From assembly GCF_004104015.1 (NCBI RefSeq), contig NZ_RYFV01000013.1, positions 1 through 64,000 on the forward strand: DNA of 64,000 bases, in the 5' to 3' direction. This stretch comes from Actinomyces oricola (lineage in GTDB: Bacteria > Actinomycetota > Actinomycetes > Actinomycetales > Actinomycetaceae). A program made the translations under genes and the position numbers. Below are positions 8,250 to 16,294 of this stretch, piece after piece (the stretch's first letter is position 1; each line of letters begins with the position of its first letter). Under the pieces are notes generated by a model. It had not been told where the DNA came from. It saw only the letters and a list, made by a program, of their open reading frames with translations, and ran no database searches.

Positions 8250-9731
8250 ATGAGCCTCGTTGAGCTAGAGGACCTTCTCAACAGTATCGACGACCTCTTC
8301 TACACCTATGTCCTGGCCGCTCTGCTTGTGCTTGTCGGCATCTTCCTGACAGTGCGCACCGGGGCCGTCCAGTTCCGGCACCTGTTCACCATGATGCGCA
8401 CCATCGCCGACTCGCGCACAGGTGCCAAGGGGGGCATCTCCTCCTTCCAGGCCTTCGCCGTCGGCCTGGCCGCCCGGGTGGGCATTGGCAATATTGCCGG
8501 GGTTGCCCTGGCCATTGTCGCCGGTGGCCCCGGCGCCCTGTTCTGGATGTGGGTGGTGGCCCTTATCGGCATGGGCACCGCCTTCGTGGAATCCACGCTG
8601 GCGCAAGTCTTCAAGGAGCGCGGCCGCGACTTCACTTTCCGCGGCGGCCCGGCCTACTACATAAAAAACGGCCTCGGATCGAAAACGTGGGGAGGAATCT
8701 TCGCCGCCCTGTGCATTGTCTCCGTAGGAGTCACAGTGGTCATGGTTCAGACCAACACCCTGGCAGACGTCGTTAGCGCCACGGTTCCCAGTGTCCAGTC
8801 CTGGATGGTCGGCGTATTCCTGGTCCTGCTCACCGGCCCCGTGGTCTTCGGGGGCCTGAAGTCCGTGGCCCGGGTCACCGAGTGGCTGGCCCCGATTATG
8901 GCCCTGGCCTACGTGCTGCTCGCCCTACTCGTCACCGTGCTGAACATCACCCGAGTCCCGGGCGTCCTCTGGGACATAGTGCGCGGCGCCTTCGGGGTCG
9001 ACCAAGCCCTTTACGGTGTGGCCGGCGGCATGCTCGCCGCCGTGCTCAACGGCGTGCGCCGCGGCCTGTTCTCCAACGAGGCGGGCCTGGGAACAGTCCC
9101 CAACGCCGCCGGTACGGCCACCACCGGCCACCCCGTGCGCCAGGGCCTCATCCAGTCCTTCGGTGTCTTCGTGGACACCATTTTGGTGTGCACCGCCACC
9201 GGTTTCCTCATCCTGCTCACCACCGATGCCTACAAGCCCGGTGACCAGGGCGCGGTCGGCGCCGTCCTGACCCAGCAGGCGGTCGCCGAACACCTGGGTG
9301 AGTGGACCACCTGGCCCATGGTCGTCCTCATTTTCGTACTGGTCTTCTCCACCGTGTTGGGCTGCTACTCCTACGCCCAGGTCAACGTCAACTACCTGCG
9401 CGGCCAGCTTCGCGCCGAGCAGGTATTCGGCCTGCTGCTGACCGCCGCCGCCTTCGCCGGCACCGTCCTGTCCCTGCCCATTGTGTGGGCGCTGACCGAC
9501 ATCGCCCTGGGCCTCCTGGGCGTGCTCAACCTGGTTGTCATTGTCATCCTGGCCCCCTGGGCGTCGGGGGCCCTGCGCGACTTCGAGGCCCAGCGCCGTG
9601 CCGGGATCAAGGACCCGGTTTTCGTGGGCCACAACAACCCCTACCTGCCGGGCGACCTCGCCCCCGGGGTGTGGGAGGGCCGGTCGGCCACCGGCCCCGA
9701 GCCGGACCCGGCCCCCGGGGCCCAGGGCTGA
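8250..9731 (+). CDS. Alanine/glycine:cation symporter (AGCS family), first copy
   Basis: A 493-residue sodium:alanine/glycine symporter of the cytoplasmic membrane with about ten membrane helices. The family block 'GISSFQAFAVGLAARVGIGN' is at 62-81, followed by 'GGPGALFWMW'. 'GLFSNEAGLGTVPNAAG' lies near 274-290, the hallmark of AGCS carriers. 'CYSYAQVNVNYL' precedes the last helices. The C-terminus is a soluble Pro-rich tail after 'PYLPGDLAPG'. ATG 8250 is preceded by AGGAG at a 7-base spacing. The second copy begins 11 bases after its stop, so the two are almost certainly one transcript. The substrate within the Ala/Gly/Ser group cannot be told. Confidence 0.93.
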   Translation: MSLVELEDLLNSIDDLFYTYVLAALLVLVGIFLTVRTGAVQFRHLFTMMRTIADSRTGAKGGISSFQAFAVGLAARVGIGNIAGVALAIVAGGPGALFWMWVVALIGMGTAFVESTLAQVFKERGRDFTFRGGPAYYIKNGLGSKTWGGIFAALCIVSVGVTVVMVQTNTLADVVSATVPSVQSWMVGVFLVLLTGPVVFGGLKSVARVTEWLAPIMALAYVLLALLVTVLNITRVPGVLWDIVRGAFGVDQALYGVAGGMLAAVLNGVRRGLFSNEAGLGTVPNAAGTATTGHPVRQGLIQSFGVFVDTILVCTATGFLILLTTDAYKPGDQGAVGAVLTQQAVAEHLGEWTTWPMVVLIFVLVFSTVLGCYSYAQVNVNYLRGQLRAEQVFGLLLTAAAFAGTVLSLPIVWALTDIALGLLGVLNLVVIVILAPWASGALRDFEAQRRAGIKDPVFVGHNNPYLPGDLAPGVWEGRSATGPEPDPAPGAQG

Positions 9732-9742
9732 GAGGGGGCGCC

Positions 9743-11272
9743 ATGTCAACCATTGACGCCGTCCTCGGCGCCATCTCCAACGCCCTATTCACCTGGATCC
9801 TGGTCTGGCTCCTCCTGGGGGCGGGGATCTACTTCACCATCCGTGCTCGCGCCGTCCAGTTACGGCACATTGCCTCCATTGGGCGGGCCGTCGTAGGTTC
9901 TCGTTCGGGCGCCCACGGCGGTATCTCCTCCTTCCAGGCCTTCGCCATGGGCCTGGCCTGCCGCGTCGGTACCGGCAATATTGTGGGCGTGGCCCTGGCC
10001 CTCATCCTGGGCGGGCCCGGCGCCGTGCTGTGGATGTGGGTGGTCGCCGTCCTGGGCACGGCCACCGCCTTCACCGAATCCACCTTGGCCCAGCTGTTCA
10101 AAGTGCGCCGGCCCGACGGCAGCTTCCGCGGGGGGCCGGCCTACTACATCTCCCGCGGGCTGCGCCTGCCCGTGGTCGGAGGGCTCTTCGCCGTTGTTTT
10201 CATGACAGCCAACGGCCTGGCCATGCCCATGGTCCAGGCCAATGCCATCGCCAACGCCCTGGGATCCGCCGGCGACGTCCCGGCGTGGGCCAGCGCCCTG
10301 ATCGTGGTCACCTTGACCGCGCCAGTGCTGTTGGGCGGACTGCGCGCCATTGCCCGCGTGACCGAGTGGCTCGCCCCATTCATGGCAGTGGCCTACCTGC
10401 TGCTCGTCACCGTCATTATTGTCACCCACCCGATTGAGGCCTGGAACGCCCTGTGGAGCATTGTCGAGGGGGCCTTCGGTCTGCGCGCCGGGTTGGCGGG
10501 GCTGGCCGGCGGCGTCACCCAGGCGGTTCTTAACGGTGTGCGCCGAGGCCTGTTCTCCAATGAAGCGGGCCTGGGCGGTGCGGCCTGCGCCGCAGGGGCG
10601 GCCACGGTCGCCCACCCCGTGCAGCAGGGCTTTATTCAGGCCTTCGGGGTTGTCCTGGACACGCTGTTCATCTGCACCGCCACCGCCCTGGCAATCCTCG
10701 TGGCCGGCGAGCGCGTCTACGTCCCGGGCGTCACCGAGGAGGCGGCCGCCGGTTCCCTGACCCAGAACGCTATTGCGGCGCTCATGGGGGAGTGGACGCG
10801 CTGGCCCATGGCAGTGCTCATTGTGGTGCTGGCCTACAGCACCATTCTCGGGGCCTTCTCCTACGCCCAGGTCAACCTCGACTACCTCACCTCCCGGCCC
10901 TGGCTCGCGCGCGCCCTCCAGATCGGCGCCGTGGCCTGTGCGGCCGTGGGCTCCTTTCAGAAGCTGGCCACGGTGTGGTCTCTGGCCGATATCCTCCTGG
11001 GTCTCGGAGCCATTATCAACCTCGTGGCCCTGGTGCTGCTGTGCCGGTGGGTTTTGGGTGCCCTGCGCGACTGGGAGGCCTGCGGCGCCAAGGCCCTGGC
11101 CATGCGGGCCGGCCGGGCGCAAGACGACGGCGCGCCCGTCTTCAGCGTGGACTCGCCCTACCTGCCCGGTGTGCTCCCCGGTGACGCCTGGCCCCACGCA
11201 GCGCCCGAGGACCGGCCGCAGAATGCGGCCGAGGAGAGGCGCCTGACCGGGAGCAGCACTGGTCCCCGCTAG
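9743..11272 (+). CDS. Alanine/glycine:cation symporter (AGCS family), second copy
   Basis: A paralogue of the preceding gene, 509 residues from ATG 9743 (GAGAGGGGG upstream). The same blocks appear: 'GISSFQAFAMGLACRVGTGN', 'GGPGAVLWMWVV', 'GLFSNEAGLGGAACAAG', 'AFSYAQVNLDYL' and a closing 'SPYLPGVLPGD'. The substitutions GIGN to GTGN and TVPNAAG to GAACAAG lie in substrate/cation-site segments and may mean a different amino acid or ion preference. The frame is open upstream into the first gene, but that stretch is a shadow. Its TAG stop is part of the probable -10 element of the next gene. Confidence 0.93.
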   Translation: MSTIDAVLGAISNALFTWILVWLLLGAGIYFTIRARAVQLRHIASIGRAVVGSRSGAHGGISSFQAFAMGLACRVGTGNIVGVALALILGGPGAVLWMWVVAVLGTATAFTESTLAQLFKVRRPDGSFRGGPAYYISRGLRLPVVGGLFAVVFMTANGLAMPMVQANAIANALGSAGDVPAWASALIVVTLTAPVLLGGLRAIARVTEWLAPFMAVAYLLLVTVIIVTHPIEAWNALWSIVEGAFGLRAGLAGLAGGVTQAVLNGVRRGLFSNEAGLGGAACAAGAATVAHPVQQGFIQAFGVVLDTLFICTATALAILVAGERVYVPGVTEEAAAGSLTQNAIAALMGEWTRWPMAVLIVVLAYSTILGAFSYAQVNLDYLTSRPWLARALQIGAVACAAVGSFQKLATVWSLADILLGLGAIINLVALVLLCRWVLGALRDWEACGAKALAMRAGRAQDDGAPVFSVDSPYLPGVLPGDAWPHAAPEDRPQNAAEERRLTGSSTGPR

Positions 11273-11275
11273 GGT
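11270..11275 (+). promoter_or_regulatory. -10 element of a probable leaderless promoter (FAH gene)
   Basis: TAGGGT ends six bases before ATG 11282. The TAG is also the stop codon of the upstream symporter gene, so the promoter overlaps its last codon. Confidence 0.55.
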
Positions 11276-11281
11276 GGTGGC

Positions 11282-12115
11282 ATGAGGATCGCGCGTTTCT
11301 CCGCCGGGGACGAGCCCCGCTACGGCATTGTTCAGGGCCTGCCGCAGGGGGAGGCCGCTCCCACCGGGGAGTCCGAGGGGCGATTGCTCGTCCTCAAGGG
11401 CGACCCCCTGTTCTCCCGCCCCGAGGCGACCGGGGAGGTGCTGGCCCTGAGCGAGGTGCGTCTGCTTTCTCCAGTGATCCCGCGCTCCAAGGTGGTGGGG
11501 ATTGGCAAGAACTATGCTGCTCACGCCGCGGAGATGGGTGAGGCGACGCCCGGCGCGGATGAGCCCCCCGTGATCTTCCTCAAGCCCAATACGGCCGTCA
11601 TTGGCCCGGACGCCCCGATCGTCCTGCCTGCGTGGAGCAACGAGGTCCACTACGAGGCCGAGCTCGCGGTGGTCATGAAAACTCTGGTCAAGGACGTCCC
11701 CGTCGACGACGCCGAGTCGGTGATCCTGGGCTACACGGTCGCCAACGACGTCTCGGCCCGGGACCGGCAGCGCGCAGAGCCCCAGTGGGTGCGGGCCAAA
11801 GCCTTCGACACCTCCTGCCCGATCGGCCCGTGGATCGAGGTGCCCGAGCCCGGCGCCCAAAGCCCCTTCAATCCCGCCGACGCCATGGTGCGCGCCCGGG
11901 TGGACGGGCGGGTGGTGCAGGAGGGCACGACGGCGGACATGATCCGCTCCGTGGCCGAGCTCATCTCCTATGTCTCCAGCATCTTCACACTTCTGCCCGG
12001 CGACCTCATCCTCACCGGCACTCCGGCCGGTGTCGGCGAGATCCGCGCCGGCCAGCGCGTGGAGGTCAGCGTCGACGGCATTGGCGGATTCTCCAACCCC
12101 GTGGTGCGCCGCTGA
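11282..12115 (+). CDS. Fumarylacetoacetate hydrolase family protein
   Basis: The 277-residue protein has the FAH fold: a short N-terminal domain, then the catalytic part beginning 'VVGIGKNYAAHAAEM' (71-85). Metal ligands E125 and E127 lie in 'HYEAELAVV' and D156 in 'NDVSARD', followed by 'KAFDTSCPIGPW' and 'LTGTPAGVG'. The family contains fumarylacetoacetases, 5-carboxymethyl-2-hydroxymuconate isomerases/decarboxylases, oxaloacetate decarboxylases and acylpyruvases. The sequence looks closest to the small YcgM/FAHD1-like acylpyruvase or oxaloacetate decarboxylase type. It lies between the symporter pair and gltX, which does not fix the substrate. Confidence 0.9.
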   Translation: MRIARFSAGDEPRYGIVQGLPQGEAAPTGESEGRLLVLKGDPLFSRPEATGEVLALSEVRLLSPVIPRSKVVGIGKNYAAHAAEMGEATPGADEPPVIFLKPNTAVIGPDAPIVLPAWSNEVHYEAELAVVMKTLVKDVPVDDAESVILGYTVANDVSARDRQRAEPQWVRAKAFDTSCPIGPWIEVPEPGAQSPFNPADAMVRARVDGRVVQEGTTADMIRSVAELISYVSSIFTLLPGDLILTGTPAGVGEIRAGQRVEVSVDGIGGFSNPVVRR

Positions 12116-12243
12116 GAGCCACCGAACCCTGAGGGGCCGCTCCCCGCAGGAGGTTCAGGAGGGTATCGCCCGCACCGTCCGCCCGTCCCGGCTCCGCCGG
12201 CGGTTGGGCCCCGCCGCGGGGTCGGGGGAGGCGCCGCGGCGGT

Positions 12244-12249
12244 TACCCT
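12244..12249 (+). promoter_or_regulatory. -10 element upstream of gltX
   Basis: TACCCT lies nine bases before ATG 12259, with no Shine-Dalgarno in between. This predicts a leader of about 3 nucleotides, nearly leaderless. Confidence 0.4.
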
Positions 12250-12258
12250 GGTGGCATC

Positions 12259-13830
12259 ATGAGCGACGTCGACTTCCTCTCAGCCCCAGTGCCCGCCACC
12301 GGCCCCAGGCCCGTCCGGGTCCGCTTCTGCCCCTCGCCCACGGGCGCCCCCCACGTGGGCATGGTGCGCACCTGCCTGTTCAACTGGGCCTACGCCCGCC
12401 ACACCGATGGCGCCTTCGTTTTCCGCATTGAGGACACCGATGCCGCCCGGGACTCCGAGGAGTCCTTTGAGGCGATCGTGGACTCCCTGACCTGGCTGGG
12501 ACTGGACTGGGATGAGGGCGTGGGCAGGGGAGGGCCGCACGGCCCCTACCGTCAGTCCCAGCGCATGGGCCTCTATAGGGAGGTGGTCGCTGAACTGCTG
12601 GAGGCCGGCTACCTCTACGAGTCCTACTCCACGCCCGCTGAAATCGAGGCCCGCCACCGGGAGCGCGGCGAGGACCCTAAACTCGGCTACGACGGGGCCG
12701 ACCGCGACCTCACCGACGCCCAGCGCGCCGCCTTCCGGGAACAGGGCCGCAAGCCGGTGCTGCGCATGCGCATGCCCGACGAGGACATTACCTTCACCGA
12801 CCTGGTGCGCGGCGAGATCACCTTCAAAGCCGGTTCCGTGCCCGACTACGTGGTGGTGCGCGCCGGCGGCGACCCGCTCTACACCCTGGTCAACCCCGTT
12901 GACGACGCCGACATGGGTATTACCCATGTGCTGCGCGGGGAGGACCTGCTGTCCTCCACCCCCCGTCAGATCGCCTTGTACCGTGCCCTCATGGCCATTG
13001 GCCGCGCCCGGGCGGTGCCCGAGTTCGGGCACCTGCCCTACGTGATGGGGGAGGGCAATAAGAAGCTCTCCAAGCGCGACCCCGAGTCCAATCTTCTCAT
13101 CCATCGCCACCGCGGCATGATCCCTGAGGGGCTGCTCAACTACCTGGCGCTGCTGGGCTGGTCCTTGTCCAAAGACCAGGACGTGTTCTCCGCCGCCCAG
13201 ATGGTCGCGGCCTTCGAAGTCACGGAGGTCAACCCCAATCCGGCCCGCTTCGACCCCAAGAAGTGCCGGGCCATTAATGCCGAGCACATTCGCCTCCTGG
13301 ACCCGCAGGACTTCCGCGACCGCCTGGTGCCCTACCTCGCCGACGCCCTGCTGGACCCCGCCGACCCCCGGGCCGTCACGAAGCCCCTGGTCAGTGCCGC
13401 CGCATTCGCCGAATTGGGCGAGCGCGAGCAGGAGATCCTTACCGCGGCCGCGCCGCTGATCCAGACCCGCATCCAGGTGCTGCGAGAGTCCCGCGACATG
13501 CTCGGCTTCCTCTTCGCCTCCGACGACGCCCTGATCCGTGACGAGAAAGCGGTCTCCAAACTGCGCGACTCCGCCCCGGAGGTCCTGGACGCCGCCATTG
13601 AGGCCCTGGAGGGGCTGACGCCCCAGCAGTGGACGACGGCGCAGCTTGAAGACGTCTTGCGCGCCGCCATTGTTGAGGGGCTGGGCATGAAGCCCCGCCT
13701 GGCCTTCGGACCTCTGCGGGTGGCCATCACCGGCCGTCAGGTCTCCCCGCCATTATTCGAGTCCATGGAGATCCTGGGGGCCGCGCCGTCCCTGTCGCGC
13801 CTGCGCTCCCTGCGCGCCCAACTCAGTTGA
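12259..13830 (+). CDS. gltX: Glutamate--tRNA ligase
   Basis: A class Ib aminoacyl-tRNA synthetase that charges tRNA-Glu (two tRNA-Glu genes lie 350-450 bases downstream). Of 523 residues, '[14 protein letters not shown]' carries the HIGH-type signature (H32-V33-G34). 'VFRIEDTD' is at 54-61 and '[15 protein letters not shown]' near 223-237. The KMSKS-type loop is 'KKLSKRD' at 268-274. The C-terminal anticodon-binding part ends '[10 protein letters not shown]...'. Length is slightly above the usual ~480-490. In many actinobacteria this enzyme also charges tRNA-Gln for later amidation; this window has neither glnS nor gatCAB, so that cannot be judged. Confidence 0.96.
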   Translation: MSDVDFLSAPVPATGPRPVRVRFCPSPTGAPHVGMVRTCLFNWAYARHTDGAFVFRIEDTDAARDSEESFEAIVDSLTWLGLDWDEGVGRGGPHGPYRQSQRMGLYREVVAELLEAGYLYESYSTPAEIEARHRERGEDPKLGYDGADRDLTDAQRAAFREQGRKPVLRMRMPDEDITFTDLVRGEITFKAGSVPDYVVVRAGGDPLYTLVNPVDDADMGITHVLRGEDLLSSTPRQIALYRALMAIGRARAVPEFGHLPYVMGEGNKKLSKRDPESNLLIHRHRGMIPEGLLNYLALLGWSLSKDQDVFSAAQMVAAFEVTEVNPNPARFDPKKCRAINAEHIRLLDPQDFRDRLVPYLADALLDPADPRAVTKPLVSAAAFAELGEREQEILTAAAPLIQTRIQVLRESRDMLGFLFASDDALIRDEKAVSKLRDSAPEVLDAAIEALEGLTPQQWTTAQLEDVLRAAIVEGLGMKPRLAFGPLRVAITGRQVSPPLFESMEILGAAPSLSRLRSLRAQLS

Positions 13831-13867
13831 ACTCAGCCGGGACGCGACGCGGCTGAGTACCAGGATG

Positions 13868-13907
13868 CGCCGGCCGCGTCCGGGCGCCGCCCCGGATGCG
13901 GCCGGCG
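13868..13907 (+). terminator. Long GC-rich hairpin after gltX
   Basis: A 17-bp imperfect stem (CGCCGGCCGCGTCCGGG against CCCGGATGCGGCCGGCG, with G-U pairs) has a six-base loop. There is no T tract. Its position 37 bases after the gltX stop suggests transcription termination. Confidence 0.55.
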
Positions 13908-14049
13908 CCCGGACGGCGCCGGGGCACCGCCGGTGAACACCCGGGAAGTGTGTCCGCACTCACGCGCTAAAGATTTGTCAAGGCTGCGGGCGTCTGCGTA
14001 AAGTACTTCCCGCTGCCCCGGACGGACTGCCGTTCCTGGGCGCGCCTCA

Positions 14050-14121
14050 TGGGGTATGGTGTAATTGGCAACACTGGTGATTCTGGTTCATCCATTCTAG
14101 GTTCGAGTCCTGGTACCCCAG
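14050..14121 (+). tRNA. tRNA-Gln (anticodon CUG)
   Basis: Acceptor TGGGGTA/TACCCCA gives the U1-A72 pair typical of tRNA-Gln. The anticodon arm is GGTGA-TTCTGGT-TCATC with anticodon CUG. The T arm is CTAGG-TTCGAGT-CCTGG and the discriminator is G. CCA is not encoded. Confidence 0.94.
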
Positions 14122-14175
14122 CGGGTGAGGGTTTTTGCAGTCCAAGAGCCTTCACGCCACATGTGAATATTGTGG

Positions 14176-14248
14176 GCCCCCATCGTCTAGCGGCCTAGGA
14201 CACCGCCCTCTCACGGCGGCAGCACCGGTTCAAATCCGGTTGGGGGTA
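14176..14248 (+). tRNA. tRNA-Glu (anticodon CUC), copy 1
   Basis: Acceptor GCCCCCA/TGGGGGT with a G1-U72 pair. The anticodon arm is CCGCC-CTCTCAC-GGCGG and the T arm CCGGT-TCAAAT-CCGG with an A discriminator. No CCA is encoded. Identical to copy 2. Confidence 0.94.
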
Positions 14249-14286
14249 CGGGGGAAGGCGGGTCCAGCGGACTCGGTTTTCCAGCA

Positions 14287-14359
14287 GCCCCCATCGTCTA
14301 GCGGCCTAGGACACCGCCCTCTCACGGCGGCAGCACCGGTTCAAATCCGGTTGGGGGTA
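14287..14359 (+). tRNA. tRNA-Glu (anticodon CUC), copy 2
   Basis: Base-for-base identical to copy 1 over all 73 positions. The flanks differ, so the repeat unit is the gene itself. It is the last member of the Gln-Glu-Glu cluster and is followed directly by a terminator. Confidence 0.94.
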
Positions 14360-14365
14360 CCGCGC

Positions 14366-14404
14366 AAAAGGCTCGGTTATGAGTAACCGGGCCTTTTGTT
14401 TTTT
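14366..14404 (+). terminator. Intrinsic terminator of the tRNA cluster
   Basis: The stem AAAAGGC-TCGGTTA pairs with TAACCGG-GCCTTTT around a TGAG loop and is followed by a T-rich run (GTTTTTTG). This is the clearest rho-independent terminator in the window. Confidence 0.9.
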
Positions 14405-14455
14405 GTAACGTGCGCTCGGGACGTGTGCTCGGCCTGGGCGGTGGCCGGCTCTGGA

Positions 14456-14461
14456 TACACT
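14456..14461 (+). promoter_or_regulatory. -10 element of a probable leaderless promoter (rnj)
   Basis: TACACT ends six bases before GTG 14468; there is no ribosome binding site. It supports the GTG as the true start. Confidence 0.6.
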
Positions 14462-14467
14462 GGCTCC

Positions 14468-16153
14468 GTGACGACGTTCGAGACGCTCCAGGCCCCCGGT
14501 CCCATTCCCAATGGCGCAATGCGAGTCACCCCTCTGGGAGGCCTGGGCGAGGTTGGTCGCAACATGACCGTCTTCGAGGTCGATGGCAAACTCCTCATTG
14601 TCGACTGCGGCGTTCTCTTCCCCGAAGAGGACCAGCCCGGCGTTGACCTCATCCTGCCCGACTTCACCGATATTGAAGAGCGGCTTGACGACGTCGTCGC
14701 CCTTGTGCTGACCCACGGCCACGAAGACCATATTGGCGGTGTGCCCTACCTGCTGCGCCTAAGAGGGAACATCCCCCTGGTGGGCAGTGAACTGACCCTG
14801 GCCTTTGTGGACGCCAAGCTCAAAGAACACCGCATCCGCCCGCTCCTGCGTCAGGTGGTCGAGCATGAGCGCGTCACCTACGGGCCCTTCGACATTGAGT
14901 TCGTCGCCGTCAACCACTCCATCCCCGACGCCATGGCCGCCATGATCCGCACCCCGGCGGGCTCGGTATTCATCACCGGGGACTTCAAGATGGACTCCCT
15001 GCCCATTGACGGACGCATTACCGACCTGCGCTCCTTCGCCCGTTTCGGGGAGGAGGGCGTGGACCTGTTCTGCGTGGACTCCACCAATGCCGAGGTCCCC
15101 GGCATTGTCGCCCACGAGCGTGAGATCGGCCGCGTCCTGGACCAGGTCTTCGCCGAGTCCGACGGGCAGATCGTGGTGGCCTCCTTCGCCAGCCACGTTC
15201 ACCGGGTCCAGCAGGTCCTGGACGCCGCCGCCCTCCACGAGCGCCGCGTGGCGCTGATCGGCCGTTCCATGGCGCGCAATATGGGCATTGCCGCCGAGCG
15301 GGGCTACCTCAAGGTCCCCGACGACGTGCTCATGGGGGCCCGCGATATTACCTCCCTGCCACCGCACGAGCGCGTCCTCATGGTCACCGGCTCCCAAGGG
15401 GAGCCCATGGCCGCCCTGAGCCGTATGGCTCACGGGGAGCACCGGTCGGTGACCGTGGGGCCCGGCGACACGGTCATTTTCGCCTCCTCTCTCATCCCGG
15501 GTAACGAGAACTCGGTCTACCGGGTCATTAACCAACTCATGCGTCTGGGCGCGCGCGTCGTCCACCAGGGCAACGCCAAGGTCCACGTCTCCGGCCATGC
15601 CTCCTCCGAGGAGCTCCTCCACGTTTACAACATCGTCCAGCCCCGCAATGTCATGCCCATCCACGGCGAGATCCGCCATCTCGTGGCCAATGGCGCTCTG
15701 GCGGTGAGGACCGGGGTGCCCCCCGAGCGGGTCATGCTCTGTGAGGACGGCGTGGTCGTCGACCTGCTGGGCGGAGAGGCCCGCATTGCCGGGCAGGTGC
15801 CCTGCGGCTACATCTACGTCGACGGCTCCTCAGTGGGCGAGATCAACGAGACCGAGCTCAAGGACCGCCGTATCCTGGCCGAAGAGGGCTTCGTGTCGGT
15901 TTACGCCGTGGTGGAGACCAAGACCGGCACCATCTTGGCGGGCCCCCACATCCAGGCCCGCGGCATGGCCGAGGACGACTCCGTCTTCGATGAAGTCCTC
16001 CCTGATGTCACCGAGGCCCTGGATGTCGCCCTGAAGACCGGCAAGGCCGACGCCCACTCCCTGGCGCAGGTCATGCGCCGCACCTTGGGGCGCTGGGTGG
16101 GACGCCGCCTGCGCCGCCGCCCCATGATCGTGCCGGTCGTCATTGAGGCCTGA
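14468..16153 (+). CDS. rnj: Ribonuclease J
   Basis: A dual endo- and 5'-3' exoribonuclease of the metallo-beta-lactamase/beta-CASP family, involved in rRNA maturation and mRNA decay. Of 561 residues, 'VTPLGGLGEVGRNM' (20-33) opens the fold. The zinc motif HGHEDH is at 83-88, followed by later motifs 'VNHSIPDA', 'TGDFKMD' and 'VSGHAS'. The C-terminal domain follows 'GYIYVDGSSVGEINE'. The GTG at 14468 gives the usual actinobacterial length; the open frame continues 5' through the terminator, which is not coding. It follows the tRNA cluster and has its own leaderless-type promoter. Confidence 0.95.
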   Translation: MTTFETLQAPGPIPNGAMRVTPLGGLGEVGRNMTVFEVDGKLLIVDCGVLFPEEDQPGVDLILPDFTDIEERLDDVVALVLTHGHEDHIGGVPYLLRLRGNIPLVGSELTLAFVDAKLKEHRIRPLLRQVVEHERVTYGPFDIEFVAVNHSIPDAMAAMIRTPAGSVFITGDFKMDSLPIDGRITDLRSFARFGEEGVDLFCVDSTNAEVPGIVAHEREIGRVLDQVFAESDGQIVVASFASHVHRVQQVLDAAALHERRVALIGRSMARNMGIAAERGYLKVPDDVLMGARDITSLPPHERVLMVTGSQGEPMAALSRMAHGEHRSVTVGPGDTVIFASSLIPGNENSVYRVINQLMRLGARVVHQGNAKVHVSGHASSEELLHVYNIVQPRNVMPIHGEIRHLVANGALAVRTGVPPERVMLCEDGVVVDLLGGEARIAGQVPCGYIYVDGSSVGEINETELKDRRILAEEGFVSVYAVVETKTGTILAGPHIQARGMAEDDSVFDEVLPDVTEALDVALKTGKADAHSLAQVMRRTLGRWVGRRLRRRPMIVPVVIEA

Positions 16154-16294
16154 GGACAAGACGCGCTCCACCTGCTTGCGGCACCGACGGAAGGCTCCTC
16201 CTGCAGGTCGAGGCGTCACACGGGAGTCGCCCTGGGGGAGGAGGCCGGCCGCGGCCTCCGACCGTCACCATTGACGACTGTGACAGGAACAGCC

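Noticed and set aside
9860-11860. Long antisense open frame (666 codons) opposite the symporter and FAH genes
   Set aside because: It is a third-position GC shadow: rich in His/Gly/Gln/Val with no motifs, fully opposite two well-supported genes. The same holds for long frames opposite the helicase (5126-6844), rnj, fhs, dinG and ldh.
14150-14386. Repeat of the two tRNA-Glu genes as a mobile-element duplication
   Set aside because: Identity stops at the tRNA boundaries and no integrase or attachment-site duplication is near; it is an ordinary tandem tRNA pair.
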